From NCBI GenBank assembly GCA_963840095.1, contig CAWIXN010000005.1:992001-1056000 (forward strand): a stretch of 64,000 nucleotides of DNA, given 5' to 3'. Source of the stretch: DATBGO01 sp963840095 (GTDB lineage Bacteria > Actinomycetota > Actinomycetes > Streptosporangiales > Streptosporangiaceae). Below, piece by piece: positions 25,253 through 33,309 of this stretch. The translations under genes were made by a program, and so were the position numbers. Every line of letters starts with the position of its first letter. Within the stretch, counting starts at the first letter, position 1. The notes beneath the pieces were generated by a model that saw only the letters and a program-made list of their open reading frames with translations, searched no databases and was not told the origin of the DNA.

Positions 25253-26008
25253 ATGAGCAGCGAGGTGAAGGTGGGGTACCGCGCGGTGGACGGGCTGCAG
25301 ATCCGCTATGCCGACAGCGACGGCCCGGCCAGCCAGCACCTCGTGCTGACCAGCCCGTGGCCCGAGAGCCTGCACGCCTTCGACCTGATCTGGCCGCGGC
25401 TGTCCGGCATCGCCCGGCTGCTGGCCATCGACCTGCCCGGCTTCGGCCGCTCCGAACGGCGCACCGATCTGCTCTCCCCGATGGCGATGAGCGGGTTCCT
25501 GGTCCAGATCCTCGATGAGTGGGACATCGCCGATCCGCACCTGGTCTGCCCCGGCGTCGGCACGCCAGCCGGGCTGTTCGCTGCGGCCCGCCATCCCGGG
25601 CGGAGCCGCAGCCTGGTCATCGGCGGCGGGGCTGCTGCCTGGCCGCTGCAAGTCGACGGGGCGCTGAAGGAGATGATCGACGCGCCGGACACCGGCGTCG
25701 TCCGGTCGCAGGACCGCTTCGCGGAGGCGGCCCGCTATGTGCGCAGCTACCCCGAGCAGCTCCCGCTGCTGGCCGGGCTCCTCCCGCAGATATTCACCCC
25801 GGTGCAGATCATCACCGGGCGCAATGACCCGATCGTGCCGGTCGCCGACGCCGAGTTCCTCTGCGCCCGGCTGCCCAACAGCCGGCTCGACGTGCTCGGC
25901 ACCGGACACCTGGCCTGGAAGGAAGCGCCCGGCGAGTACGGCGCGATCATCGCCGCCTGGGTCAACGGCGGCTACCTGACCGGCAATACCGGGATGAACC
26001 TCATGTGA
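25253..26008 (+). CDS. Degenerate alpha/beta hydrolase lacking a nucleophile
   Basis: 251 residues, a paralogue of the 19457-20308 gene (shared TSPWPESLHAFDLIW, AIDLPGFGRSER, LVIGGGAA, RYVRSYPEQ and GHLAWKEAPGEYG). The elbow reads VCPGVGTPAG, so the nucleophile position is Gly101, neither Ser nor Asp. About 35 residues of the cap domain present in the paralogue are missing between VVRSQD and RFAEAARY. Base His in GTGHLAW and acid in GRNDPIVP remain. It is probably catalytically dead or a binding protein. GGAG lies 6 bases before the ATG. Confidence 0.8.
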   Translation: MSSEVKVGYRAVDGLQIRYADSDGPASQHLVLTSPWPESLHAFDLIWPRLSGIARLLAIDLPGFGRSERRTDLLSPMAMSGFLVQILDEWDIADPHLVCPGVGTPAGLFAAARHPGRSRSLVIGGGAAAWPLQVDGALKEMIDAPDTGVVRSQDRFAEAARYVRSYPEQLPLLAGLLPQIFTPVQIITGRNDPIVPVADAEFLCARLPNSRLDVLGTGHLAWKEAPGEYGAIIAAWVNGGYLTGNTGMNLM

Positions 26009-26292
26009 TAACAGCCAACACTCATCCGCATCCGCTGACGTGGCACAGCATGAAGGCAACAAACCGATGATCGGCCGCCCCTACGCGATGATGCCCCGGC
26101 CTGTCGGGTGCTTTCGTTGACTACCTGACGACCCTGCCGCCGCATGGAGATGACCACAGCGGACCTCCGCCAGCCGAGATCACGGCCCGGAAATGCGTGA
26201 TCGCCGGCAAACTCGCTAACCAGTTCGCCGAACTCCTGCCTGGCACCTTCGCCGGGCCGCCTACCCGGTTCGCCGGCTGAGGGAATGGTTTC

Positions 26293-29160
26293 CTAACCAG
26301 ACTCGGCACGTGCGGCAGCCAAGCGGGTTAGCGCGACCCGGGAATTGATCCCGAGCTTTTCGAACGCGTGGCGCAGATGGCTGCTGACGGTATTGGAGGA
26401 AATGTAGAGCCGTTCGGCGACTTCGCGGTTGGTCAGGCCGTCGGCGACCAGCCGGACCACAGCGAGCTCGGACTCGGTCAGGGCCGCCCACCCCAGGGTG
26501 GGCCGGCGTTCTGCGGGCAGGCGGCGCTGGATGCCGAGCTGCCGCAGACGCCGCCGGACCCGGGCCAGGTCCCAGCGGGCCCCGCACCCGGCGTAGATGG
26601 CCAGGGCGCGGTCGAGGGCGGCGACGGCCTGCTCGCGCCGGCCATCCCGGATCTCGGCCACGGCCAGATCCTCCAGGGCGGAAGCCAGCGCGAGCCGCCG
26701 CTGGTCGGCTTCCAGGAAACTGACGGCCCGCGCCAGCAGGCCGCTGTCCACGGTGAGCAGGCCGCGGGCGTGGGCGGCGCTGGCCAGGAACACCGGTACC
26801 CCGGGATTGATCTCGGCTCGCAGCTCAGCGCCGACCGTCGCTGACTCGGCCAGCTCGCGGTCCCCGCTGGCCAGCGCGATGCGGACCAGCTGCGGGTCGT
26901 CAGCCGGGTCCAGGGGGGAGAGCGGGAACAAGGACAGGCGCTCTTCCTCGCCCAGCTCCGTGAGCCATCGGCGGGCCTGGGCGGGGTCGCCGCCGGCCTG
27001 GGCTTGCAGGGCCAGCAGCCAGGCGGCGTGCCGCTCGATCCCAGGCACCCCGGACTTGAGCATGACCCGGGCGATGGCCGAGGTAAGTTCGCTCTGCCGC
27101 TGGTCGGCGGTGTGCAGGGCGATCCGGCCGAAAACGACTACGCCGTCGGCGTCGAGCACGCTGAGGACGAGGTGGGCCTCGTCGGGGCTGAAGCGCCCCT
27201 CGAGCGCGGCGGAGGCGTCGGCCAGGTGCCCGAGCTGCAGGAACTGGCGGGCCCGGCTGGCCTCGAACAGCTGCAGTGCCCTGCCCTGCCGGCCCTGCTG
27301 GGCGGAACGGATGCCTTCGGTGGCTGCGGCCAGCGCGTCGTCGAAGCGGTCCAGGACGGCCAGGATCCAGCAGCGGAAGGCACGGGCCTGCCACTGCCGG
27401 GGGTCCTCCCCGGCCTCGGCGCTGCGCAATGCGGCGTCGGCGAGGGCGAGCGCTGTCTCGAAGCTGCCGCTGATGACCTGCAACGCGGAATCACCCAGCT
27501 CCAGGGCGAACCGCGCGGAGCTGTCGCCGGTCTCCTCGACGGCCTGCTTCACCTCCTTGAATAGCTGCTGCGCCTGCCCGGGACGACCGGCGACCACGAG
27601 GTTGTAGAACAGCAGGGCCAGCAGCCGTGCCCGCAGGTCCGGCGGCACCCCGGGCAGGTCCAGGGCCCGGCGGCACGACTCCGCGCGCACCTCGGGGGAG
27701 ATGCCGAACAAGCTGGCGATACTGAACCGGACCTCGGCCTCCTGGAGGGCCGGAAGCACCCGGCGCAACGCACTATCAGCGAAGGCCTGTGCCTCCACAC
27801 TTCTGCCCGCAGCGTGCAGGAGGATAGCGGCCCGGGCCACTAGGGGGCCGCGCAGCGGATGATGCTCGGTAGTCAGGTCCAGGGCCCGGCGGGCCAGGTC
27901 GGCCGCCTGCCCGGGGTCGGTGACGCCTAGGACGTCGGACGCTTTCATCAGCGTGGTGATGGCGACCTCGTCGCCGGGCGCGGCGCTGGCGGCGAGCTGG
28001 GTGGCGACCTCCACCGGCAATGCGCCGGCGGCCAGCAGCGCGGAGGCTACCTGCCGATCCAGGGCGTGCACGGCCGAGGAGGGCTGGCTGGCCCGCACCG
28101 CCTCCCGGTTCAGGTCATGGGTGAAGCTCAGCATCTCCCCGCCCTCGGCCAGCAGCTCGCTGCCGATCAGCTCCTGGACGGGGTCGAGCAGGGACGAGGC
28201 AGGCACCTCGAGGACCGCGGCGAGCTGGGCCACGGTGAACCGGCGACCCATCGACGCGGCGACCGCGGCCACGTTCCGGGCACCAGGCGACATCCGGGCC
28301 AGACGTCGGCGCATGCCCTCGCGCGTCCGGAGCGGAAGCCGGGCTTCCACCAACGTGGCGCGCCCCGCATCAAGGCTGATCAGATGCTCCTCGCGCAGAC
28401 CAGAGAGCAGCTCCAGGAGAAAGAACGGGTTCCCCCGCACGCCGTCGGCCAGGGCCAGCAAGGAGTCGTCGGGAGCGGCGCCGAGGACGTCAGTCGCTAT
28501 TTCGGCAACAGCGCCCGCCTCGAGGCGCCCCAGAACCGTCTGGCCGGCCCCGTTGCGAAGCAGCTCGGCGACGGCGCGCCCCAGATCGTTGCCCGCCTCG
28601 ACGGGTCGGAAGGCCAGCACCCAGCCGACCGGCATAGAAGCCAGGCGGGCCGGCAGGGTGCGTATCGCGGCCCGTGTGCCGCTGTCTGCCCATTGCAGGT
28701 CGTCGAGGCAGATCAAGATCGGCTGGCGAAGCGCGGACTTCTCGAGCAGCGTCTGGATGTCCTGCAGCAGCCAGTACCGCTGCTCCCGGGAGGCATGCGA
28801 ATCCCCGAGCGCGGAACGGTCGAGCAACGGCTCAGCCCCGCCGAACAGCGCGTCCATCAGCACAGCCAGCTCTACGGCCGCGTCGCCGGGCTCGGCCACC
28901 CCGTGGCCGACAGCGAAACCAGCCTCCCGCGCGGCCGACACGGCCTGCTCGACCAGGCGGCTCTTACCCAGTCCCGGGCCGCCTTCAATCAGCCAGCTGG
29001 TCCCGGTCCCGCTCCGGAGCCGGGCCAGGTGATCGTGCAGCGAGGCCATCTCGCCGTCCCGGCCGCGCAGCGGGTTCGACATGGCACCGTGCGCTCCGGG
29101 AACCAAGCTCGGCGCGGGCCCAGGTGTGGCGTTCAGGACATCAGCGCTCATTTCGGTCAT
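26293..29160 (-). CDS. LAL-type LuxR transcriptional regulator (AAA/STAND ATPase + HTH)
   Basis: 955 residues. N-terminal AAA/NTPase with LRGRDGEMASL, Walker A GGPGLGKS (60-67) and Walker B ILICLDDLQWAD (about 147-158). A long alpha-helical (TPR-like) middle. The C-terminal LuxR HTH is LTESELAVVRLVADGLTNREVAERLYISSNTVSSHLRHAFEKL read in two parts at about 890-945. Such regulators respond to ligands such as sugars or acyl compounds. A short inverted repeat gcata-ag-tatgc lies at 29174-29185, just upstream of the start. It probably controls the neighbouring hydrolase or HxlR/ECH genes (inference). Confidence 0.92.
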   Translation of the reverse strand: MTEMSADVLNATPGPAPSLVPGAHGAMSNPLRGRDGEMASLHDHLARLRSGTGTSWLIEGGPGLGKSRLVEQAVSAAREAGFAVGHGVAEPGDAAVELAVLMDALFGGAEPLLDRSALGDSHASREQRYWLLQDIQTLLEKSALRQPILICLDDLQWADSGTRAAIRTLPARLASMPVGWVLAFRPVEAGNDLGRAVAELLRNGAGQTVLGRLEAGAVAEIATDVLGAAPDDSLLALADGVRGNPFFLLELLSGLREEHLISLDAGRATLVEARLPLRTREGMRRRLARMSPGARNVAAVAASMGRRFTVAQLAAVLEVPASSLLDPVQELIGSELLAEGGEMLSFTHDLNREAVRASQPSSAVHALDRQVASALLAAGALPVEVATQLAASAAPGDEVAITTLMKASDVLGVTDPGQAADLARRALDLTTEHHPLRGPLVARAAILLHAAGRSVEAQAFADSALRRVLPALQEAEVRFSIASLFGISPEVRAESCRRALDLPGVPPDLRARLLALLFYNLVVAGRPGQAQQLFKEVKQAVEETGDSSARFALELGDSALQVISGSFETALALADAALRSAEAGEDPRQWQARAFRCWILAVLDRFDDALAAATEGIRSAQQGRQGRALQLFEASRARQFLQLGHLADASAALEGRFSPDEAHLVLSVLDADGVVVFGRIALHTADQRQSELTSAIARVMLKSGVPGIERHAAWLLALQAQAGGDPAQARRWLTELGEEERLSLFPLSPLDPADDPQLVRIALASGDRELAESATVGAELRAEINPGVPVFLASAAHARGLLTVDSGLLARAVSFLEADQRRLALASALEDLAVAEIRDGRREQAVAALDRALAIYAGCGARWDLARVRRRLRQLGIQRRLPAERRPTLGWAALTESELAVVRLVADGLTNREVAERLYISSNTVSSHLRHAFEKLGINSRVALTRLAAARAESG

Positions 29161-29295
29161 CCCATTCTTGCACGCATAAGTATGCGACCTAGCCCTGCGG
29201 CGACGCTTGGCTTCGGGGGGAACGAGGCAGCAGTCCCGCCTCCAGGCCCTTCCTCGATCAGCGCACCCGTACGGCGTCGAGTTGGCAGCCGACCG

Positions 29296-29784
29296 CTACG
29301 GTATTGCCGACAGCCGGGTCCGGCCGAAGTCGCCTTCAGCGGCGCCGGGTCCCTGGACGGCGGTGACCGAGCGCGCGTCGAGTGGCTCGCCGCAGTGCGA
29401 GCACGCGGGCACGGCCGTGACGACGTGCCCGCAGGCGGTATGCCTGATCTCCAGGGGCGGTCCGCCGGGGGCGGTCCACCGGTCGCCCCACTGGCGCATG
29501 GCCGTCACCACGTGCCACAGGTCGCGGCCCTTGCCGGTGAGCCGGTACTCAGAGCGCGGCGGATGGTCGGAGTAGGGGACGCGCTTGAGGATCCCGTTGT
29601 CCACCAGGTGGTTCAGCCGCCGGGTAAGGATGTTGCGGGAAATGCCCATGCGCGCCTGGAAGTCGTCGAAACGGGTCACGCCGAGGAAAGCGTCCCTGAC
29701 GACGAGCAGGCTCCACCATTCGCCCACCACGTCGAGGCACTGGGCGACTGAGCAGGCCATGTCCTCAAAGCTGGTCCGCTGCAT
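29296..29784 (-). CDS. HxlR-family transcriptional regulator
   Basis: 162 residues from ATG 29784 (MQRTSFEDMACSVAQCLDVV), the only ATG before the winged helix. HxlR motif: VGEWWSLLVVRDAFLGVTRFDDF, then GISRNILTRRLNHLVDNGIL and YRLTGKGRDLWHVVTAM. A short C-terminal extension holds a CxxC pair-like HTACGHVV...CSHCGE, a possible metal or redox site. It is divergent from the enoyl-CoA hydratase gene, with an operator-like palindrome between. Confidence 0.9.
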   Translation of the reverse strand: MQRTSFEDMACSVAQCLDVVGEWWSLLVVRDAFLGVTRFDDFQARMGISRNILTRRLNHLVDNGILKRVPYSDHPPRSEYRLTGKGRDLWHVVTAMRQWGDRWTAPGGPPLEIRHTACGHVVTAVPACSHCGEPLDARSVTAVQGPGAAEGDFGRTRLSAIP

Positions 29785-29831
29785 GCAACCAAGGATAGAA
29801 GGTTGCTTAATAGAACGCACATCGCTAGAGT

Positions 29832-29850
29832 CAGTTCCATAAGAGAACTG
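29832..29850. promoter_or_regulatory. Operator-like inverted repeat for the HxlR regulator
   Basis: CAGTTC-CATAAGA-GAACTG: 6-bp arms, 7-base spacer, 48 bases before the HxlR ATG and in the only AT-rich stretch of the divergent region. HxlR proteins bind such dyads as dimers. Confidence 0.55.
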
Positions 29851-29872
29851 ATAGCTGGATGAGGGAAACAAC

Positions 29873-29990
29873 ACGCGTGATGCGGTAATCGTCGATGCGG
29901 TCCGGACCCAGGTCGGCAAGGGCAAGCCAACTGCAGACCATGTGCGAAGCCGGCGGCCTGGCCAACGCGACCATCCTGGAACGCCGCTGA
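29873..29990 (+). pseudogene. Acetyl-CoA acyltransferase (thiolase) deletion scar
   Basis: The start of a thiolase, RDAVIVDAVRTQVGKGK (29876 onward), is joined out of frame to a thiolase C-terminus, LQTMCEAGGLANATILERR then TGA at 29988-29990. The usual about 390 residues between are missing. The codon before RDAV is ACG, so the start is lost too. The scar sits where a thiolase would head an operon with the enoyl-CoA hydratase and thioesterase that follow. Confidence 0.85.
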
Positions 29991-30018
29991 CCTGGCCCGG
30001 CAGGCAGATCGGAGCATC

Positions 30019-30813
30019 ATGATCGAGACGAAGTACGAGAAGTCCGGCGACGTCGTGGTGGTCACGATGGCCAATCCGCCGGCCAACACCTTCACCATGG
30101 AGCTGAGCGCCGGGCTGGAGGGCGCCATCCGCCGGGCGGTCAGCGAGGAGGCGCGGGCTCTGGTCCTGCAGGCCGACGGGCCGCTGTTCTGCGGCGGGGC
30201 CGACGTCCACCTCTTCGCCGGCACCACCGCCGGGCAGGCCCGGGAGATGTTCGCCGAGGGATTCCAGCTGATCAACACGCTGGAGGATGCGCCGTTCCCG
30301 GTTATCGCCGCGGTCCACGGCATGTGCTTCGCAGCAGGGCTGGAGCTGACGCTGGCTTGTGATCTCATCATCGCGGCTGAAGGAGCTCAGTTCGCGCAGG
30401 TCGAGGCGAAGATCGGCGCGGCTACCTTCCTGGGCGGGGTGTACCGGCTGGCCGAGCGGTGCGGGTCGGCCCGGGCAAAGGAGATCGTCTTCGGCGCGGA
30501 GACGTACGACGCGGCGACCTTCGAGCGGTGGAACATCGTCAACCGGGTGGTTCCCGACGGGGATCTGCGCGAGGCGGCCCTGGCCTGGGGCCAGCAGCTC
30601 TCCAAGGGCCCGACCCTGGCGCACGCGGTGACAAAACGACTGCTGCGGCACGCTCTCGAGCAGGGCTCCAGGCAAGCGGACCGGTACCTCCTCGACGTCG
30701 CGACTCCCCTGCTGGAAAGCCGTGACATGCAGTACGCGGTCGAACAGCTGCTGACTCAGGGCGCGCGGAAGTTCATCCAGAACCACGCCGAGGTAGTGTT
30801 CGAAGGCCGCTGA
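30019..30813 (+). CDS. Enoyl-CoA hydratase/isomerase family protein
   Basis: 264 residues. Crotonase fold: NPPANTFTMEL, LFCGGADVHLFA (oxyanion hole), AVHGMCFAAGLELTLACDLIIA (second oxyanion NH and CoA loop), and EAKIGAATFLGGVYRLAERCG. It hydrates or isomerises 2-enoyl-CoA. GGAGC precedes the ATG closely. Downstream thioesterase starts 16 bases after the stop, so an operon. Upstream thiolase is deleted, so the beta-oxidation unit is now incomplete. Confidence 0.9.
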   Translation: MIETKYEKSGDVVVVTMANPPANTFTMELSAGLEGAIRRAVSEEARALVLQADGPLFCGGADVHLFAGTTAGQAREMFAEGFQLINTLEDAPFPVIAAVHGMCFAAGLELTLACDLIIAAEGAQFAQVEAKIGAATFLGGVYRLAERCGSARAKEIVFGAETYDAATFERWNIVNRVVPDGDLREAALAWGQQLSKGPTLAHAVTKRLLRHALEQGSRQADRYLLDVATPLLESRDMQYAVEQLLTQGARKFIQNHAEVVFEGR

Positions 30814-30829
30814 CCAGCAGGAGAGTGCG

Positions 30830-31279
30830 ATGGACCCTGAGACCGCCACCCCGGCGACCCGGACCGCGGTTACGCCGCGCCTCGAGGTCTCCCTGGAGGA
30901 TTCCGGCCCGTTCTTGCGCGCCGCGGGCCTCGTCTTCGACGACATCTCCGCGACCCGAGTCATCGGCCACCTGGAGCTTGGCTCGGAACACCACACCCCG
31001 TGGGGGGTTGTGCACGGCGGTGTCTACACGGCCGCGGTAGAGACCGCGGCCAGCGTCGGCGCCAGCATCGCGGTCCGCGATCAGGGTCAGGTCGCCGTCG
31101 GCCTGACCAACACCACCCATTTCCTGCGCCCGGCCACCGCCGGGCGGGTGACCGTCGAAGCCACCGCTCTCAGCCAGGGCCGCACCCAGCAGCTGTGGCG
31201 CGTCGATTTCACCGACGAATCAGGCAGGCTCATTGCCCACGGCGAGCTGCGCCTGCAGAACGTCGTAGGCAAGTCGTAG
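30830..31279 (+). CDS. PaaI-type hotdog thioesterase
   Basis: 149 residues. Hotdog features: TPWGVVHGGVYTAAVETAAS (central helix with the HGG motif), VGLTNTTHFLRPATAGRVTVEATALS. It hydrolyses acyl- or aryl-CoA to free acid and CoA. The same family as PaaI or 1,4-dihydroxy-2-naphthoyl-CoA hydrolase. CAGGAGAG 5 bases before the ATG. Coupled with the enoyl-CoA hydratase. Confidence 0.87.
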   Translation: MDPETATPATRTAVTPRLEVSLEDSGPFLRAAGLVFDDISATRVIGHLELGSEHHTPWGVVHGGVYTAAVETAASVGASIAVRDQGQVAVGLTNTTHFLRPATAGRVTVEATALSQGRTQQLWRVDFTDESGRLIAHGELRLQNVVGKS

Positions 31280-31643
31280 CGAGCGAGCCTGATACGGCAG
31301 GGCTTCTAGGCGCGGGCCGCTCTCGCGGCCGGTGCCGCAGCAGCCCGGGTACCGCAGGCGGTTGCCCGAACACGCGTGACCCCCCGGCCGGCAGGTGCGC
31401 ATACGGCCCGCTCGCCGATCCGCCCACGACACGCAAGCCGTGACACGGCGGATCGGTGAAAGACAGAACCGGACGATATGAGCGCCTTCCTGCCATCGGA
31501 AAGTGAATCGGCCAGCCGTTCCGAATCGGCAGGAACGGTTTGGCAACAGTCAGGACAACCGGGTCAGTCACGCTCCGTGACAGCCAGAGCCCCCCAAAGA
31601 GCGCTGCCGGTGATCATGGTCCTATGTGCAGATAAATAGGCCG
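31280..31643. other. Intergenic region, no feature beyond a short hairpin
   Basis: 364 bases. A 6-bp stem with tetraloop (ggccgc-tctc-gcggcc, 31315-31330) lies 36 bases after the thioesterase stop and may be its terminator. Otherwise nothing recognised. Confidence 0.4.
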
Positions 31644-32004
31644 CTAACACCCGCTGGCCGTGCCAGGCTCCCACAGCGGCTCCTGGGCCGCGAGCAGCCC
31701 GGTGATCTTGTCCCAGTCGTAGTAGTCCTGCAGGCTCAGCGGCACCGTCAGGCCGGACAGCCCGCACTGGTGGTTCATGATGTAGCGAACCGGGATGTCT
31801 GCCTTGCCGGCGGCGGCGAACTCCGGCCAGTACCTGGCCACTGGCGCATCCGGGTCGAGCTCGCCGCGGTCCACCAGGATGTGCGCGGCCAGCGAGGTCA
31901 TCGCCTTGGTCGTTGACCACGCATTGGTCAGGGTGTCCGCTCGCCACGGCCGGGTCCTGGCCGGGCGCGAGGGTTCCGTGGATTTCGGCCTCGACCTCTT
32001 GCAT
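31644..32004 (-). pseudogene. N-terminal half of a class C beta-lactamase-like serine hydrolase, frameshifted
   Basis: Starts with a strong ribosome site (GAGGGGGAC) and ATG 32004: MQEVEAEIHGTLAPGQDPA. It then switches frame to DTLTNAWSTTKAMTSLAAHIL (catalytic SxxK = STTK) and VARYWPEFAAAGKADIPVRY, IMNHQCGLSGL, ending PLWEPGTASGC with TAG at 31644. A deletion of about 30-40 residues lies at the frame switch. The family would continue SGYHAxTxG here; a sequence starting exactly there is present at 18.3 kb. Confidence 0.85.
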
Positions 32005-32152
32005 GCGTCCCCCTCGACTGCCCATGGCCGCGCCCCGCCGGCGCGTTCCTACCGGCTAGCTACGCCGCCGCAGGCGCCTTGTCAACCCACGCCGACGCTT
32101 TCCCTGGCTCGCGCCCCCCGGGCGTAACCTTGACGGTGCACAATTGCGTCGG

Positions 32153-32229
32153 GCGCCTGTAGCTCAGCTGGATAGAGCAGCTGCCTTCTAAGCAGCCGGT
32201 CGCAGGTTCGAGTCCTGCCAGGCGCGCCA
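32153..32229 (+). tRNA. tRNA-Arg (anticodon TCT), CCA encoded
   Basis: 77 bases. Acceptor GCGCCTG (32153-32159) pairs with CAGGCGC (32219-32225); discriminator G, then CCA (32227-32229). D-arm gctcagctggatagagc; anticodon loop CTTCTAA gives TCT; T-arm GCAGG-TTCGAGT-CCTGC. It decodes AGA/AGG. It is intact and is the integration target of the island that follows. Confidence 0.96.
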
Positions 32230-32700
32230 GCCAAAACCCCAGCTCACACGGCATATCGGGGTCACTCCGCGACCATCTCATGAAGCCGTCCGTTTGCTGC
32301 GTGCCCGATGGCTTCCGCGACGCAGACCACCGCGCCGGACTGGACAACACAGAACAGCGGACCAGACCGGACAGCGTGGACGCGGTCAACTGGCCTTGTC
32401 ACTGGCCTGCGTTGCCGAATTGAGCCGTACTTAGATCAAGGCGGCGCCTGCGGCGCCGCTGGCCCGGCGCCAGCGTCCCGGGCTCTGCCTTGGCAGGCCC
32501 GCCCGGGCCGCACGCCGGGCCACCCGCTATAGGACGCCATCGATCGGCACGGCTCTACCAGCGCTGGGAAGTTACTGCGGGGCCGTCTTCCTCGCTTCTC
32601 ATTGTCCGGCTCGCGGCCACCGCGTCCAGGGCGGCCCTCCGGGCCGTCGCACGCGATCGGCTGCGCCGACCCAGGACCCGGCAACCACTCACCTGGGTTT
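32184..32700. repeat. Long direct repeat, copy A (tRNA-Arg 3' half plus flank)
   Basis: From the anticodon loop of tRNA-Arg (cttctaagcagcc) for about 500 bases the sequence is repeated at 37014-37502. The first about 115 bases are almost identical, the rest has patches of 80-95 percent identity with indels (for example ccgcgccggactggacaaca and cgttgccgaattgagccgta). A shorter version is at 39506-39610. Confidence 0.85.
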
Positions 32701-32964
32701 GGCAGCGACGAGGAAGACGGGCGGGAGTAGGGGACGGTGGTTCGGTATGGCTGGGTGGCAGTACTTCCGCCGAACGACCCTCCAGCTGGTGCGAGGGGTC
32801 GAGCTAGGAAGCGCCGCGATAAGCCGGGCGTGCACCCCACGTGCACCAGCCAGCGGGGATTGGCGGCCACGCGAGGTACGCCACGGTCAACTGCCATGAG
32901 AAGGCCGTGGACACCGAGGCGGGGATCTGGCCTGGTCAGAGCGCTCACAGGCCATCAGATGAAG
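32230..32964. other. Non-coding flank of tRNA-Arg
   Basis: No protein gene supported. Open frames that read LAGLEPATGCLEG on the minus strand are antisense translation of the tRNA. The stretch carries repeat copy A and then unique GC-rich DNA. Confidence 0.5.
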
Positions 32965-33009
32965 AGTGGTCAGGGGCGGGGTCGAACCGCCGGCCTTCCG
33001 CTTTTCAGT
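32965..33009 (-). tRNA. tRNA-Phe 3'-half fragment (attachment-site relic)
   Basis: On the minus strand it reads actgaaaagcggaaggccgg then cggttcgaccccgcc and cctgaccact. Anticodon loop CTGAAAA (GAA, Phe), variable loop, a perfect T-arm (GGCGG/CCGCC around TTCGACC) and the 3' acceptor strand are present. The D-arm, 5' acceptor and left anticodon stem are absent, and CCA is CTC. So it is not a functional tRNA. Confidence 0.75.
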
Positions 33010-33160
33010 CACTGCGTCGACGTAGGCGTGGTCGATCCGTAGCTGGCCATGTCTGGGTGTAGTGCGATCGTCGCTCTTAGTCTGACGCTCCTATTTCTGT
33101 CAAGCCGTCACGAGCGAACGTGACAAGATCGCCGGTGGTCAGAGCGGTCCTGGTGATACT

Positions 33161-33243
33161 GGCGGTGAGCTGGCTGAGGGGGCCAGCTCACCGCCGCTGC
33201 ATGTCCGTCACACCGGCGCCCGGTGATGGGGTGCCGGTGTGAC
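33161..33243. terminator. Tandem strong hairpins (probable terminator of the secreted-protein gene)
   Basis: First: 14-bp perfect stem, 7-base loop (33161-33195, ggcggtgagctggc / gccagctcaccgcc). Second: 11-bp perfect stem, 15-base loop (33207-33243, gtcacaccggc / gccggtgtgac). They lie 67 bases after the stop of the minus-strand gene at 33310. No T tracts; actinobacterial terminators often lack them. Confidence 0.6.
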
Positions 33244-33309
33244 GATCAGGTGGCGCGACCGGCTAGGCCCGCGGCGGGCCTGCTGCCAGGACGGTGGTTA
33301 GCTGGTCGG

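Noticed and set aside
28066..29751. 561-codon open frame on the plus strand
   Set aside because: Antisense to the LuxR and HxlR regulators, no motifs.
32060..32389. Minus-strand ORF containing LAGLEPATGCLEG
   Set aside because: Translation of the complement of tRNA-Arg; the same artefact recurs at 35094-35309 over the tRNA fragment.
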